Source: an uncultured Porphyromonadaceae bacterium
GTDB lineage: Bacteria > Bacteroidota > Bacteroidia > Bacteroidales > Muribaculaceae
Length of the DNA stretch: 32,743 nt
Assembly: GCA_947175605.1 (NCBI GenBank)
Contig: CAMWNH010000020.1
Location: 1-32,743 of the forward strand
Direction of reading: 5' to 3'
Part shown: positions 7,566-17,964 of the stretch, piece after piece
How the letters are laid out: every line of letters starts with the position of its first letter
How positions within the stretch are numbered: the first letter of the stretch is position 1
Program-made: the position numbers and the translations under genes
Notes under the pieces: generated by a model
What the model was told of the DNA's origin: nothing
Seen by the model: the letters and a program-made list of their open reading frames with translations, nothing else
Databases searched by the model: none

Positions 7566-8423
7566 ATGAACAAGAAAAACATTCTGGCAGGAGTATTCGG
7601 TGCGGCCATGTGCCTCGCGCTGGGTTCCTGCGTCAATAACAACGGCTCGAACGACCAGCGTCTTTACTATCCGCTGTCGAACTGCTTTGCTATCGTGACG
7701 GACATGAGCGACGGCTCGATGAAGGCGATCAAGGGCGTGAACTATAATCTCGATCTGAACATAACGAAGAGTACGGCAGAAGTGGGCATTACCGGTCTGG
7801 AACTGCCCGACGGTGCAAAATATCCCGGAATCGACCTGTCGGGACTGCGTGTGGCTACGGATAAAAACTGGACGGTCGTGACGGCGGCCAATCCCGGTGT
7901 CGAGGTTGCGGGTTTCGGTGTCAAGCCCACATTCAGCACCTTCAAGCTTCAGATTCTGGACCGTGTGGTGGGTCAGGCATATGTTCCCTCGCTTGCCATT
8001 TCCTATGATATGAACGAGCACTACCATGTGTTCTCCTCGCTTTCCGGGCAGATCGTTACCGGCACGAGCGTGGCTACGGCGCAGAATGGCAGTGAGTTTG
8101 AAAACAATTCGGCTCTGATCGGGCTGTCTTTCGATGTGGAGACTATGAAGGTGATCATCGAGCTGCCCGCATCGCAGTTCGCAGCCGGGATGCCTGCGCA
8201 GAATATCGTTTTCAAGGATGTGCCCTTCATTATTTCGCGCAACGGCATCGCCAACATCAGCGTAGACAATCTTACGCCCTTCATCGGCGAAACGCCTTAT
8301 CCGAACTTCCCCATTACGAACCTTCAGGGCGTATATGATTTCGTGGGCGGACTGACGCTGAACTTCACCTGCACGTTGGGTCCGGCTCCGTACGATGTGG
8401 TTATCACTGCCAAGCAGAGCTGA
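7566..8423 (+). CDS. Lipoprotein of unknown function
   Basis: This 285-residue protein has a clear type II signal peptide: MNKKN, a hydrophobic core, then lipobox LGSC with lipidated Cys22, followed by an Asn/Ser-rich linker (VNNNGSNDQ). The rest is rich in predicted beta strands, with no cysteine cluster or enzyme motif I can recognise, and resembles the beta-sandwich surface lipoproteins common in Bacteroidales. ATG 7566 is chosen because it starts the signal peptide; a frame open further upstream has no support. It follows a TonB-dependent receptor by 72 bp and may be its surface partner, though it has its own promoter-like sequence. I do not recognise the family. Confidence 0.82.
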   Translation: MNKKNILAGVFGAAMCLALGSCVNNNGSNDQRLYYPLSNCFAIVTDMSDGSMKAIKGVNYNLDLNITKSTAEVGITGLELPDGAKYPGIDLSGLRVATDKNWTVVTAANPGVEVAGFGVKPTFSTFKLQILDRVVGQAYVPSLAISYDMNEHYHVFSSLSGQIVTGTSVATAQNGSEFENNSALIGLSFDVETMKVIIELPASQFAAGMPAQNIVFKDVPFIISRNGIANISVDNLTPFIGETPYPNFPITNLQGVYDFVGGLTLNFTCTLGPAPYDVVITAKQS

Positions 8424-8456
8424 GAAGCATAGGTGATTTAATCTAAAATCATAGCA

Positions 8457-10031
8457 ATGACAAAGAAAGCGCTTATCGCAAATGTTGTGTTTGCGGTGGC
8501 GCTTTTTGTCGGTTTTCTGGCCATGCCTCCGATGGCCGATGATTTATGGTTCTCAACGGACATATATCAGGCCGGGCTTGAGGGTGGTTCTGTTTTTGAT
8601 TCCGCACTTGAGACTGTGCGGAATCATTATATCGGGGACAACGGGCGTGTGGCGAACGTGTTGTTCGCTCTTTCACTCCTCTTGCCTGAATGGGTAGGTA
8701 ATGCCTGCGCCATAATCGCATTTTCGATGGCCTTGTTTCTAGCTTACAGGCTTGTGAGCCGTGGTTCGAAAATGAGAACGGGATTGGTGTCCACGGCCCT
8801 AATGCTTTTCGGCGTGGCGTATGCGTTGCCTTGGTACGACTATATGTATCTGGAATGCTATCAGTTTAATTATGTTATTGCGACCGGGCTGTGTACGTGG
8901 GTGTGCTATGTTTTCCTCAATGCCAAGGCTGCATACGGTGGGCTCGCCACGGTTGCGGTCTTTTTTCTCTCTGCGGTTTGCGGCGGCTGGCATGAGGGAT
9001 TCAGTGTGCCGTTGGTGTGCGGAATTGTTGCCGTGATGCTTCTGTACCCCGAGTTCCGGAAGAAAAAGCAGATTGCGATATTGGCCGGACTGATATGCGG
9101 TATCGTATGGATAGTGCTTTGTCCTTCGACATTTTCGCGTCTTGGAGCGGGCGGTGGAGACGGACATAGGATTTTGTCGGTTATAATTCTTCATCCTGCT
9201 TTTGCGCTGATGGTCCTGACAAGTGCCATGGCGGCATTTTCGAACAAGGGTAGGGAGCTGTTGCGGAATCCGCTCACGGTGCTTTTCGGTGTGAGTGCGA
9301 TGGCGTCTATGGCCGTGCATATAGCGAGTGTGACCGCGCCGCGAGCCGGCTGGTGGTGTGAGTTCGCATCGGTTGTCGTGGTGGTGTTCTATGCAAATGC
9401 TTATTTCCGTGCATTCGGAAGGGCTGCAAAGATTGCAGCTGTGTTGGCTCTCGGGATTGTGTATGCGAAGCTGATTGTTTGCGATGTGCAGGCATTTGAA
9501 TACCGGGAGCAGTATTCGCGCTATGTCGGGGATTATCTGGAGTCGGAGGACGGCACGGTTTATCTGGATTTTACGCCGGAGTATTCCTCGCCGGTCATAG
9601 CATGGATGGCACCGACGTATCATGTATATTATGATTGGTTTCACCGGGTGATGTTTGCCGGCTGCTATGGCAATGAAGATAAGCTCCCGTCCGTGATTCC
9701 GTCTTCGATTCGGGAGGTGCGGTTCGGGGATGCTCCAAGGCTTGAATCGGATATCGATATCCGCAAGTACGGTGACTTTTATTTCTGCCGAGAGGAGGAG
9801 TTGTCGGAAATTGCGGGTGGCCGCTTGGATAAATCCGGAGAAGTGTTGGCGACCCTTCGTATGGGGCCGGTGACAAGACACGGGGTCAGGGTATTCTATT
9901 TTCTTTACGAGAATGTCCATGGCGAGAAATTGGCTCTATTGTTGCCGTGGCGTATATTTCCCCTGTCGCCGATATTTTCGATAGAGTCGATGGAGATGAA
10001 GACGGACGATGGTGTTGCCGTCGGAGGCTGA
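8457..10031 (+). CDS. Polytopic membrane protein, GT-C-like (DUF6056-like), paralogue 1
   Basis: The protein has 524 residues, with about 9-10 hydrophobic segments in the first 350 and a C-terminal soluble part of about 170. After the first membrane helix comes ADDLW (Asp28-Asp29), the position of the catalytic acidic pair in GT-C glycosyltransferases. Other marks shared with the two paralogues at 28943 and 30675 are NGRVAN (62-67), PWYD (125-128), FNYV (137-140) and WHEG (178-181). The family resembles what I remember as DUF6056; a lipid-linked sugar transferase role is inference. It starts 33 bp after the lipoprotein stop and precedes the nuo promoter. Confidence 0.8.
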   Translation: MTKKALIANVVFAVALFVGFLAMPPMADDLWFSTDIYQAGLEGGSVFDSALETVRNHYIGDNGRVANVLFALSLLLPEWVGNACAIIAFSMALFLAYRLVSRGSKMRTGLVSTALMLFGVAYALPWYDYMYLECYQFNYVIATGLCTWVCYVFLNAKAAYGGLATVAVFFLSAVCGGWHEGFSVPLVCGIVAVMLLYPEFRKKKQIAILAGLICGIVWIVLCPSTFSRLGAGGGDGHRILSVIILHPAFALMVLTSAMAAFSNKGRELLRNPLTVLFGVSAMASMAVHIASVTAPRAGWWCEFASVVVVVFYANAYFRAFGRAAKIAAVLALGIVYAKLIVCDVQAFEYREQYSRYVGDYLESEDGTVYLDFTPEYSSPVIAWMAPTYHVYYDWFHRVMFAGCYGNEDKLPSVIPSSIREVRFGDAPRLESDIDIRKYGDFYFCREEELSEIAGGRLDKSGEVLATLRMGPVTRHGVRVFYFLYENVHGEKLALLLPWRIFPLSPIFSIESMEMKTDDGVAVGG

Positions 10032-10058
10032 AGTCGATGCCGGGGCGTGATTTCAGCG

Positions 10059-10083
10059 AACTTGAAAAAGTTTAAGTTTTTTT
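10059..10083 (+). terminator. Weak terminator-like hairpin before nuoA
   Basis: AACTT and AAGTT form a five-pair stem around a GAAA loop, followed by TAAG and seven T. The stem is short and AT-rich, so termination would be inefficient at best. Confidence 0.3.
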
Positions 10084-10114
10084 GTGTTATAGTGGGAAAA
10101 TTTTGTTACCTTTG
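10081..10114 (+). promoter_or_regulatory. Promoter of the nuo-atp-nuo operon
   Basis: TACCTTTG (10107-10114) fits the -7 consensus, and TTTG (10081-10084) lies 22 bp upstream in a T-rich stretch. It is the only good promoter I find before or within the following 18 genes. The start of transcription would be near 10119-10121, giving a leader of about 120 nt. Confidence 0.6.
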
Positions 10115-10119
10115 TGGCA

Positions 10120-10242
10120 CGAAAAGCGGCGAAAGCTGCTATTTCAGACAGAATCTCTGAGGCAACGCAGTGCGTAACAGCTCTTTGCGCGGCCGTTTGA
10201 GGTGTATAGACCGAAAAAATCATAAAATCCTCATAAACCACA
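10120..10242 (+). promoter_or_regulatory. Structured 5' leader of nuoA
   Basis: About five bases after the predicted transcription start is a hairpin with AGCGGC and GCTGCT arms around a GAAA tetraloop (10125-10140). Smaller stems follow (CAGA/TCTG, ACGC/GCGT). There is no obvious short ORF or terminator. A 5'-terminal hairpin can protect a long message from decay, which is an inference here. Confidence 0.4.
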
Positions 10243-10620
10243 ATGTTATTAGGCATATTTGGAATTACGAACAACGGGCTGCTGGCGCTGACGGCGCTTC
10301 TGACCGGCGTGGCGCTTGTGGCGCTTGCGTTATGGATGGCCGGGCTACTGTCGCCCCGCTCGTTCAACCCACAGAAAGGCGAGGCCTACGAGTGCGGTAT
10401 CCCCACCCGCGGCGAGAGCATGGCACAGTTCAAGATCGGCTATTATCTCTTCGCCATTCTCTTCCTGATGTTTGATGTTGAAACCGTGTTTCTCTTCCCC
10501 TGGGCTGTTCGCATGCGCGAACTCGGCGTCAACGGGCTTCTGAGCATCGCGGTATTTTTTGGTGTCTTGGTGCTGGGCCTTGTCTATGCCTGGCGGAAAG
10601 GAGCTCTGGAATGGAAGTAA
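10243..10620 (+). CDS. nuoA: NADH-quinone oxidoreductase subunit A
   Basis: This 125-residue membrane subunit of respiratory complex I has three predicted helices. The family signature KGEAYECGIPTRG sits in the first loop and is followed by FKIGYYLFAILFLMFDVETVFLFPWAV, the conserved helix with the acidic residues. It is part of the Q-module/membrane-arm junction beside NuoH. It is first in the operon after a leader of about 120 nt, and its end overlaps the nuoB start by ten bases. The length is close to the family norm. Confidence 0.96.
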   Translation: MLLGIFGITNNGLLALTALLTGVALVALALWMAGLLSPRSFNPQKGEAYECGIPTRGESMAQFKIGYYLFAILFLMFDVETVFLFPWAVRMRELGVNGLLSIAVFFGVLVLGLVYAWRKGALEWK

Positions 10621-11219
10621 CAACCAAGAGCATGCCCTATGAGGCATGGAAGGATAACGAATATATCGAGTCGCTGGTCAAGGAGCTTCAGGAGAACGGC
10701 ACGAATGTTGTTGTCGGAGCGTTTGACAAGCTCATCAACTGGGGCCGTTCGAATTCTGTATGGCCTCTGACGTTCGCCACCAGCTGCTGCGGCATTGAGT
10801 TCGTATCGCTGGGTGCAGCGCGTTTCGATATGGCCCGTTTCGGCTGGGAAGTGGCACGTTCGTCGCCCCGTCAGGCGGACTTCATGATGGTTGCCGGAAC
10901 GATCGTCAACCGTATGGTGCCTGTGTTCCGACGTCTTTACGATCAGCTTGCCGAGCCCAAGTACGTGATTGCGTGCGGCGGCTGCGCTATTTCCGGCGGC
11001 CCGTTCCGCAAGAGCTATCATGTGGCCAAGGGTATCGAGGATATCGTGCCTGTGGATGTTTTTGTTCCCGGCTGTCCTCCGCGCCCCGAGGCAATGATTT
11101 ACGGCATAATGCAGCTATCGCGCAAGATGAAGGTCGAGAAGTTCTTCGGCGGCGTGAACCGTAAGGAGAAGCAGGAGAAGTTTCTGGCGGAGCACCCGGT
11201 GCCGGGCGTGAATGACTGA
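10611..11219 (+). CDS. nuoB: NADH-quinone oxidoreductase subunit B
   Basis: This 202-residue peripheral-arm subunit holds iron-sulfur cluster N2, which passes electrons to quinone. The four N2 ligands are visible: the adjacent cysteines of ATSCCG (59 and 60), Cys125 in CGGCAISGG and Cys155 in VPGCPPRPE. The segment FGWEVARSSPRQADFMMVAG is typical. It starts within the last codons of nuoA, so translation is probably coupled. A gap of 57 bp to nuoCD has no promoter or terminator that I can see. Confidence 0.97.
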   Translation: MEVTTKSMPYEAWKDNEYIESLVKELQENGTNVVVGAFDKLINWGRSNSVWPLTFATSCCGIEFVSLGAARFDMARFGWEVARSSPRQADFMMVAGTIVNRMVPVFRRLYDQLAEPKYVIACGGCAISGGPFRKSYHVAKGIEDIVPVDVFVPGCPPRPEAMIYGIMQLSRKMKVEKFFGGVNRKEKQEKFLAEHPVPGVND

Positions 11220-11276
11220 CGCGCGTGCTTCTGAAGACAAAACTATAATATCCAAGAAATATATCACATACAAAAT

Positions 11277-12908
11277 ATGGCAACTATCACCGAAAAGATA
11301 GCCAAGCTGTTCCCGCAGGTCGGCGTTGCGACAGTCGACGGGATTCCTCAGTTTACAGTGGAGGATAAGGACTGGCACGCTGTGGCCGAGGCATTGCGCC
11401 ACGACCCCGAGCTTGCAATGGACTATCTCGTAACGATTGTGGGCATGGACTGGACCGAGACACTGGGATGTATCTACTACCTGGAGTCGACGGCCAATCA
11501 CGCGCTGTGCTCGGTAAAGGTAACGACGGCAGACCGCGAAAATCCCATGCTTCACTCCGTGGAGGACATCTGGCATGTGGCCGGTCTTTACGAACGTGAG
11601 GTCTACGATTTCTTCGGCATCATATTCATCGGCAATCCCGATATGCGCCGTCTCTTCCTGAGCATCGACTGGAAGGGCTATCCTCTGCGCAAGGACTATG
11701 ACGAGGATCCGGCCCTGAATCCGATCTCGATCGAGAGCGAGCGTCAGAGCGACACGACTGACACATATGTCGAGATGCCTGACGGCAAGATCGAGAAGAA
11801 GACTGTGGAGATTTTCGGGAAGGACGATTTTGTTGTGAACATCGGTCCGCAGCACCCCGCCACGCACGGTGTGCTCCGCTTCCGCACGGCAGTGGACGGC
11901 GAGACCATCAAGAAGATCGACGTCTACATGGGCTATATCCACCGCGGCGTGGAGAAGCTTTGCGAGTCGCTCAACTATCCTCAGACGCTCCACTATTTCG
12001 ACCGTCTGGACTATTTCTCGGGCCATCACTACCACCACTGCGTGTGCAACCTGATCGAGCGTGCCGCCGGCATCGAGATCTCGCGCCGCGCCAAGGTGAT
12101 CCGCGTGATGATGGACGAGCTGGGCCGCATAGCATCGCACTGTCTGTTCATGGGCACGTTCTGCATGGACCTCGGTGCGACGACGATGCTGTTCTACACG
12201 CTGCGTGTGCGTGAGCAGATACTTGACATCATGGACAAGACCTGCGGCGCCCGCATGAGTTTCAATTATGAATGTATCGGCGGTCTGATGGCTGATATCG
12301 CCCCTGACTTCGTTCAGGACGTGAAGGCTCTGCTTGCCGTGCTTCCCGCCAACCTGAAGGAATACGATAAGATCTTCACGGGCAATGTCATCGCCAAGAA
12401 CCGTATGGAAGGCGTGGGCTATATCTCGAAGGAGGATGCCGTGGCCTACGGCGTGACGGGCCCCTCGGGCCGCGCTTCGGGCTGGGCCTGCGACGTACGC
12501 AAGACGCATCCCTACAGCATCTATCCGGAACTCGATTTCGAGCAGGTTGTTGCCACCGAGGGCGACTCGATGGCCCGCTTCAAGGTGCGCATGCGCGAAA
12601 TCGAGGAGTCGGCCAAGATTCTCGCGCAGCTCGTGGACAATATTCCCGAAGGCGAATATTGCGTGAAGGTGCCCAAGGTGCTGAAGCTTCCTGTGGGCTC
12701 GTGGTTCGAGATGGTGGAAGGTTGCCGCGGCACATTCGCCGTATATCTCGAGAGCGACGGCCAGACGAAACCTTACCGCATGAAAATCGTGCCTCCGTGT
12801 CTGCCGCTGGCTGCGGCCGTCGACTACATGACGGAAGGCCAGAAAATTGCCGACCTCATCACGATCGGCGGCTCGCTGGACTACATCGTGCCCGATATGG
12901 ACCGCTAA
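11277..12908 (+). CDS. nuoCD: NADH-quinone oxidoreductase fused subunits C and D
   Basis: This 543-residue fusion combines two peripheral-arm subunits of complex I. The C part (about 1-150) carries WHVAGLYEREVYDFFGI and GYPLRKDYDED. The D part (about 185-543) carries NIGPQHPATHGVLR, GYIHRGVEK and the helix with ELGRIASH, which line the quinone pocket with NuoB. C/D fusions also occur in enterobacteria; this one is shorter than the roughly 600 residues there, mainly in the linker. Stop to nuoH start is 52 bp. In the usual order nuoE, F and G would follow, but they are absent. Confidence 0.97.
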   Translation: MATITEKIAKLFPQVGVATVDGIPQFTVEDKDWHAVAEALRHDPELAMDYLVTIVGMDWTETLGCIYYLESTANHALCSVKVTTADRENPMLHSVEDIWHVAGLYEREVYDFFGIIFIGNPDMRRLFLSIDWKGYPLRKDYDEDPALNPISIESERQSDTTDTYVEMPDGKIEKKTVEIFGKDDFVVNIGPQHPATHGVLRFRTAVDGETIKKIDVYMGYIHRGVEKLCESLNYPQTLHYFDRLDYFSGHHYHHCVCNLIERAAGIEISRRAKVIRVMMDELGRIASHCLFMGTFCMDLGATTMLFYTLRVREQILDIMDKTCGARMSFNYECIGGLMADIAPDFVQDVKALLAVLPANLKEYDKIFTGNVIAKNRMEGVGYISKEDAVAYGVTGPSGRASGWACDVRKTHPYSIYPELDFEQVVATEGDSMARFKVRMREIEESAKILAQLVDNIPEGEYCVKVPKVLKLPVGSWFEMVEGCRGTFAVYLESDGQTKPYRMKIVPPCLPLAAAVDYMTEGQKIADLITIGGSLDYIVPDMDR

Positions 12909-12960
12909 GCGTGCAAGGCTAAAACAATAACTCGAAACAAAGAACCACATCATACGCATC

Positions 12961-14037
12961 ATGCAAGATTTATCTTTCATCACCGACTGGATACACAATA
13001 CCCTCCGGTCTTTTCTGCCCGGCTGGGCCACGGTGACGGTCGAATGTCTGTTCATAGGAGTGGGGCTACTGCTGGTCTACGCGCTGCTGGCCCTGTTCTA
13101 CATCTACTACGAGCGCAAGATCTGCGCGGCTTTCCAGTGCCGTCTGGGCCCGAACCGCGTGGGTCCGTGGGGTCTTCTGCAGAGCTTCGCCGATATGTTC
13201 AAGATGCTTATCAAGGAGCTCATCAGTCTGAATCATGTCGATAAGTTCCTTTTTGCGCTTGCACCTTATCTGGTGATCATCGCGTCCATGATGGCATTTG
13301 CCGTTCTGCCCTGGGGCAACGGTCTGCAGGTCGTGGACTTCAATATCGGCATTTTCTTCCTGATAGCCGTTTCGAGCATCGGTGTGCTGGGCATACTTCT
13401 GGCCGGCTGGTCGTCGAACAACAAGTTCACGCTGATCGGTTCACTCCGTTCGGGCGCGCAGATGGTGAGCTATGAAATCTCCATCGGTCTGACGGTGGTG
13501 ACGATGGTATGCCTTTCGGGCACCATGAGCGTGGGCGGCATCGTTCAGGAGCAGAGCGATCTCTGGTTCATCTTCAAGGGTCATGTGCCTGCGCTGATCG
13601 CATTTGTGGTGTATATGATCGCCGGTACGGCTGAAACCAACCGCGGCCCGTTCGACCTTCCCGAGGCAGAGTCGGAGCTGACGGCCGGCTACCACACGGA
13701 GTATTCGGGCATGCACTTCGGCTTCTTCTATCTGGCCGAGTACCTGAACCTGTTCATCGTGTCGGGCGTTGCGTCGCTTCTTTTCTTAGGCGGCTGGATG
13801 CCACTGCACATTCCCGGCTGGGAGGCTTTCAACCACATAATGGACTACATTCCGTCGGTTGTATGGTTCATCGGCAAGGCTGTGTTCCTGAGCTTCATCA
13901 TCATCTGGTTCAAGTGGACCTTCCCGCGTCTGCGAATCGACCAGCTTCTGAGTCTTGAATGGAAGTATCTGATGCCTATCAGCCTCGTGAACCTGGTGCT
14001 GATGGTGCTGATCATCACTTTCGGCTGGCACTTCTAA
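12961..14037 (+). CDS. nuoH: NADH-quinone oxidoreductase subunit H
   Basis: This 358-residue membrane subunit (about eight helices) forms the quinone entry channel and links the redox arm to the pumping arm. Signatures are [21 protein letters not shown] (51-71) and [16 protein letters not shown] (225-240), the acidic loop conserved in the family. The length is slightly above the usual 320-340. It is the last nuo gene before the ATP synthase block: atpD begins 74 bp later, and that gap shows no TAnnTTTG box and no terminator hairpin. In most operons nuoI comes next; here it is 7.1 kb away. Confidence 0.97.
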   Translation: MQDLSFITDWIHNTLRSFLPGWATVTVECLFIGVGLLLVYALLALFYIYYERKICAAFQCRLGPNRVGPWGLLQSFADMFKMLIKELISLNHVDKFLFALAPYLVIIASMMAFAVLPWGNGLQVVDFNIGIFFLIAVSSIGVLGILLAGWSSNNKFTLIGSLRSGAQMVSYEISIGLTVVTMVCLSGTMSVGGIVQEQSDLWFIFKGHVPALIAFVVYMIAGTAETNRGPFDLPEAESELTAGYHTEYSGMHFGFFYLAEYLNLFIVSGVASLLFLGGWMPLHIPGWEAFNHIMDYIPSVVWFIGKAVFLSFIIIWFKWTFPRLRIDQLLSLEWKYLMPISLVNLVLMVLIITFGWHF

Positions 14038-14066
14038 TCAGACTGCCCGACAGAATAAAAAATTAG

Positions 14067-15614
<1,548 letters not shown>

Positions 15615-15675
15615 GCCGGGCTGCGACAAAGGAAGAGTAAAAACAAAAGAACGCAAGCAACACAGGAAACGAGAG

Positions 15676-15912
15676 ATGACATTACGACTAATATCCGCCG
15701 AGGCCGTGTTATTCGACGGCGAAATCAAGAGTGTGACGCTTCCGGGCGCGCTGGGCGCGTTTCAGGTGCTCAAGAACCACGCCTCGCTGATTTCGACGCT
15801 GACGGCGGGCACCGTGCGCTATACGGACCCCTCGGGCGAGGAGCACAGCGCGGAGATCACGGGCGGTCTGGTGGACGTGGATTCGAATGTAGTTTCCGTG
15901 TGTGTTTACTGA
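15676..15912 (+). CDS. atpC: F1Fo ATP synthase subunit epsilon, short form
   Basis: This 78-residue central-stalk protein links gamma to the c ring. The N-terminal beta-sandwich is complete (LRLISAEAVLFDGEIKSVTLPG, GAFQVLKNHASLISTL, GGLVDVDSNVVSVCV), but the C-terminal pair of helices found in E. coli (about 139 residues in all) is missing. In E. coli those helices inhibit ATP hydrolysis, so this enzyme should lack that brake, or use another. The gene ends cleanly 18 bp before atpB, so this is not a frameshifted remnant within the visible sequence. Short epsilon is, as far as I recall, usual in Bacteroidota. Confidence 0.92.
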   Translation: MTLRLISAEAVLFDGEIKSVTLPGALGAFQVLKNHASLISTLTAGTVRYTDPSGEEHSAEITGGLVDVDSNVVSVCVY

Positions 15913-15930
15913 TAAAAAGGGATATCCCGG

Positions 15931-17049
15931 ATGAAAAAGCTAATCATATTCCTGACGGTGGTTGCGGCGCTGCTGATCCCTGTGACAGCCAGTGCGGAGG
16001 GCGAGCACTCTGAGGGCGGTCTGGACCCCAAGGAAATAATCTTCGAGCACCTGGGCGATGCCTATGGCTGGGAGGTTCCGTTTGACCATCATCACCGCAT
16101 TCCGCTTCCTGTAATAGTGTGGGCTCACGACGGCTTCCATTGCTTCTCGTCGAGCCACATCACCGGCGGGGAGACATATGTGGATGCAGGCACGGAGTTC
16201 AAGCTCGCGGGCATTGACTCGCCTTACAAGGGCAAGGTCGTAGAGATCGTGGACGGCAAGGAGCATCGCCCGCTGGACATCTCTATAACGAAGAATGTAT
16301 GTGCGGTGTGGATTACGGTGATTCTGGTGATCGGTCTGATGCTGTGGCTCGCATCGTTCCTGCGGAAGCATCCCTACAAGGCACCGCGCAAGGGTCTGGG
16401 CGGCCTGGAGGTGTGCGTGACCTTTATCTATGACGGCGTGATCAAGTCGATCTTAGGTCCGGACGCGCGTCGCTTCGCGCCGTATCTGATGACGGTTTTC
16501 TTCTTCATCCTGTTTATGAATCTTCTGGGCCTGGCCGTGGTTTTCCCCGGCGGCGCCAACCTTACGGGTAACATAGCCGTGACACTGGTGCTGTCGATAA
16601 TCACGTTCCTGGTGACGAATATTTTTGCGAACCGCCACTACTGGAAGGAAATCTTCTGGCCTGACGTGCCTCTGTGGCTGAAGTTCCCGCTGCCGATCAT
16701 GCCTGCGATCGAGGTTTTCGGCATGTTCACGAAGCCGGCTGCACTGACGGTGCGTCTGTTTGCAAATATGATGGGCGGCCACATGATCGTGCTTGTGCTG
16801 ACGCTTCTAATCTTCATTTTCTCGGCTGTGAACCCCGTGGCGGGTGGCTTTACGACGGTAGTTTCCGTCGGATTCTCGATCTTCATGCTGTTGATAGACG
16901 TACTTGTGAGCTTCATTCAGGCTTATGTGTTCACGATGCTGTCGACGATCTTCATCTCTCTGGCGCAGGAGAAGCCTCACGAGGCCCACAAGAAGGGCGA
17001 GAGCGAGGCTCACGTGATAGGCGAGGAAATCAAGGATGCGCTTGTATGA
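15931..17049 (+). CDS. atpB: F1Fo ATP synthase subunit a with N-terminal extension
   Basis: This 372-residue membrane stator subunit forms the ion half-channels. The essential arginine is Arg275 in ALTVRLFANMMGGHM. The core has about five to six helices in residues 125-355. Before it comes a signal-like helix (MKKLIIFLTVVAALLIPVTASA) and a soluble stretch of roughly 100 residues (22-125) with a His-rich patch DHHHR (52-56), so the chain is about 100 residues longer than E. coli AtpB (271). The extension would lie on the periplasmic side and its role is unknown. The C-terminus is charged (HEAHKKGESEAH). No atpI-like gene lies between atpC and this gene. Confidence 0.96.
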   Translation: MKKLIIFLTVVAALLIPVTASAEGEHSEGGLDPKEIIFEHLGDAYGWEVPFDHHHRIPLPVIVWAHDGFHCFSSSHITGGETYVDAGTEFKLAGIDSPYKGKVVEIVDGKEHRPLDISITKNVCAVWITVILVIGLMLWLASFLRKHPYKAPRKGLGGLEVCVTFIYDGVIKSILGPDARRFAPYLMTVFFFILFMNLLGLAVVFPGGANLTGNIAVTLVLSIITFLVTNIFANRHYWKEIFWPDVPLWLKFPLPIMPAIEVFGMFTKPAALTVRLFANMMGGHMIVLVLTLLIFIFSAVNPVAGGFTTVVSVGFSIFMLLIDVLVSFIQAYVFTMLSTIFISLAQEKPHEAHKKGESEAHVIGEEIKDALV

Positions 17050-17085
17050 TAATAAAGTAAAAATAAACAAAATAACCCCAACTAA

Positions 17086-17340
<255 letters not shown>

Positions 17341-17359
17341 AGGACGCTTACGGGCACGG

Positions 17360-17394
17360 GCTGCGTGCGGATTGCGGAAACATCCGCACGCGGC
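17360..17394 (+). other. Strong RNA hairpin between atpE and atpF
   Basis: A 13-pair stem (17360-17372 with 17382-17394, one T-G pair, the rest Watson-Crick) closes a 9-base loop, 20 bp after the atpE stop. No T-run follows, so it is not a standard terminator. Such a hairpin could block 3' exonucleases and raise the amount of upstream message, which would help make extra subunit c; this role is inferred. It is the most stable hairpin I noticed in the gaps inside the operon. Confidence 0.65.
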
Positions 17395-17455
17395 GCCGAC
17401 CCGAAAACATCTCTCTCCCACCATTTACCCACCACCTAACCCCCAACCGTAAAGA

Positions 17456-17953
17456 ATGGAACTATTCACTCCGGATTTCGGCTTGATATTCTGGATGTTC
17501 GTGGCCTTCGGCGTGCTTTTCTTAGTGCTCTGGCGCTTTGCGTGGCCCATGATACTGAAAAGTGTGGACGAGCGTGCCGACCTTATCGACAAGGGCGTGC
17601 AGTATGCTCAGAATGCCAAGGAGCAGCTTGAGAACGCCAACCGCGAGGCTCAGGGCTACATCGAGCAGGCGCGCCACAAGGAGGCTGATATCCTGCGCGA
17701 GGCCGACAAGATGCGCACACAAATCATCGAGGAGGCCCGAGTGGCTGCTCAGGCAGAGGCGCAGAAGGTAATGGACGCCGCCAAGGTGCAGATAGCTCAG
17801 CAGCAAAAGCAGGCGGAGGCACAATTCCGCAATCAGGTGAGCGATTTCGCGCTGCAGATTGCCGACAAGGTGGTGCGCGGCCAGATGGCAGACGCGGGAC
17901 GCCAGCAGGCGCTGGTGGACAGTCTGCTCACGGAAATAGAACATAAAAACTGA
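17456..17953 (+). CDS. atpF: F1Fo ATP synthase subunit b
   Basis: This 165-residue peripheral-stalk subunit has one N-terminal membrane helix (LIFWMFVAFGVLFLVLWRFAW, about 10-30), followed by a long charged helix rich in Ala, Glu, Gln and Lys that should form a coiled-coil dimer (about 40-140), typical of the family. The length matches the usual 155-170. The gap of 115 bp before it is the longest inside the operon and holds the hairpin described above. The gap to atpH is 11 bp. Confidence 0.95.
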   Translation: MELFTPDFGLIFWMFVAFGVLFLVLWRFAWPMILKSVDERADLIDKGVQYAQNAKEQLENANREAQGYIEQARHKEADILREADKMRTQIIEEARVAAQAEAQKVMDAAKVQIAQQQKQAEAQFRNQVSDFALQIADKVVRGQMADAGRQQALVDSLLTEIEHKN

Positions 17954-17964
17954 ATCAGGGAATC

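Noticed and set aside
11115-13055. 646-residue open frame on the minus strand
   Set aside because: It is antisense to nuoB, nuoCD and the start of nuoH, has no domain and crosses three true genes.
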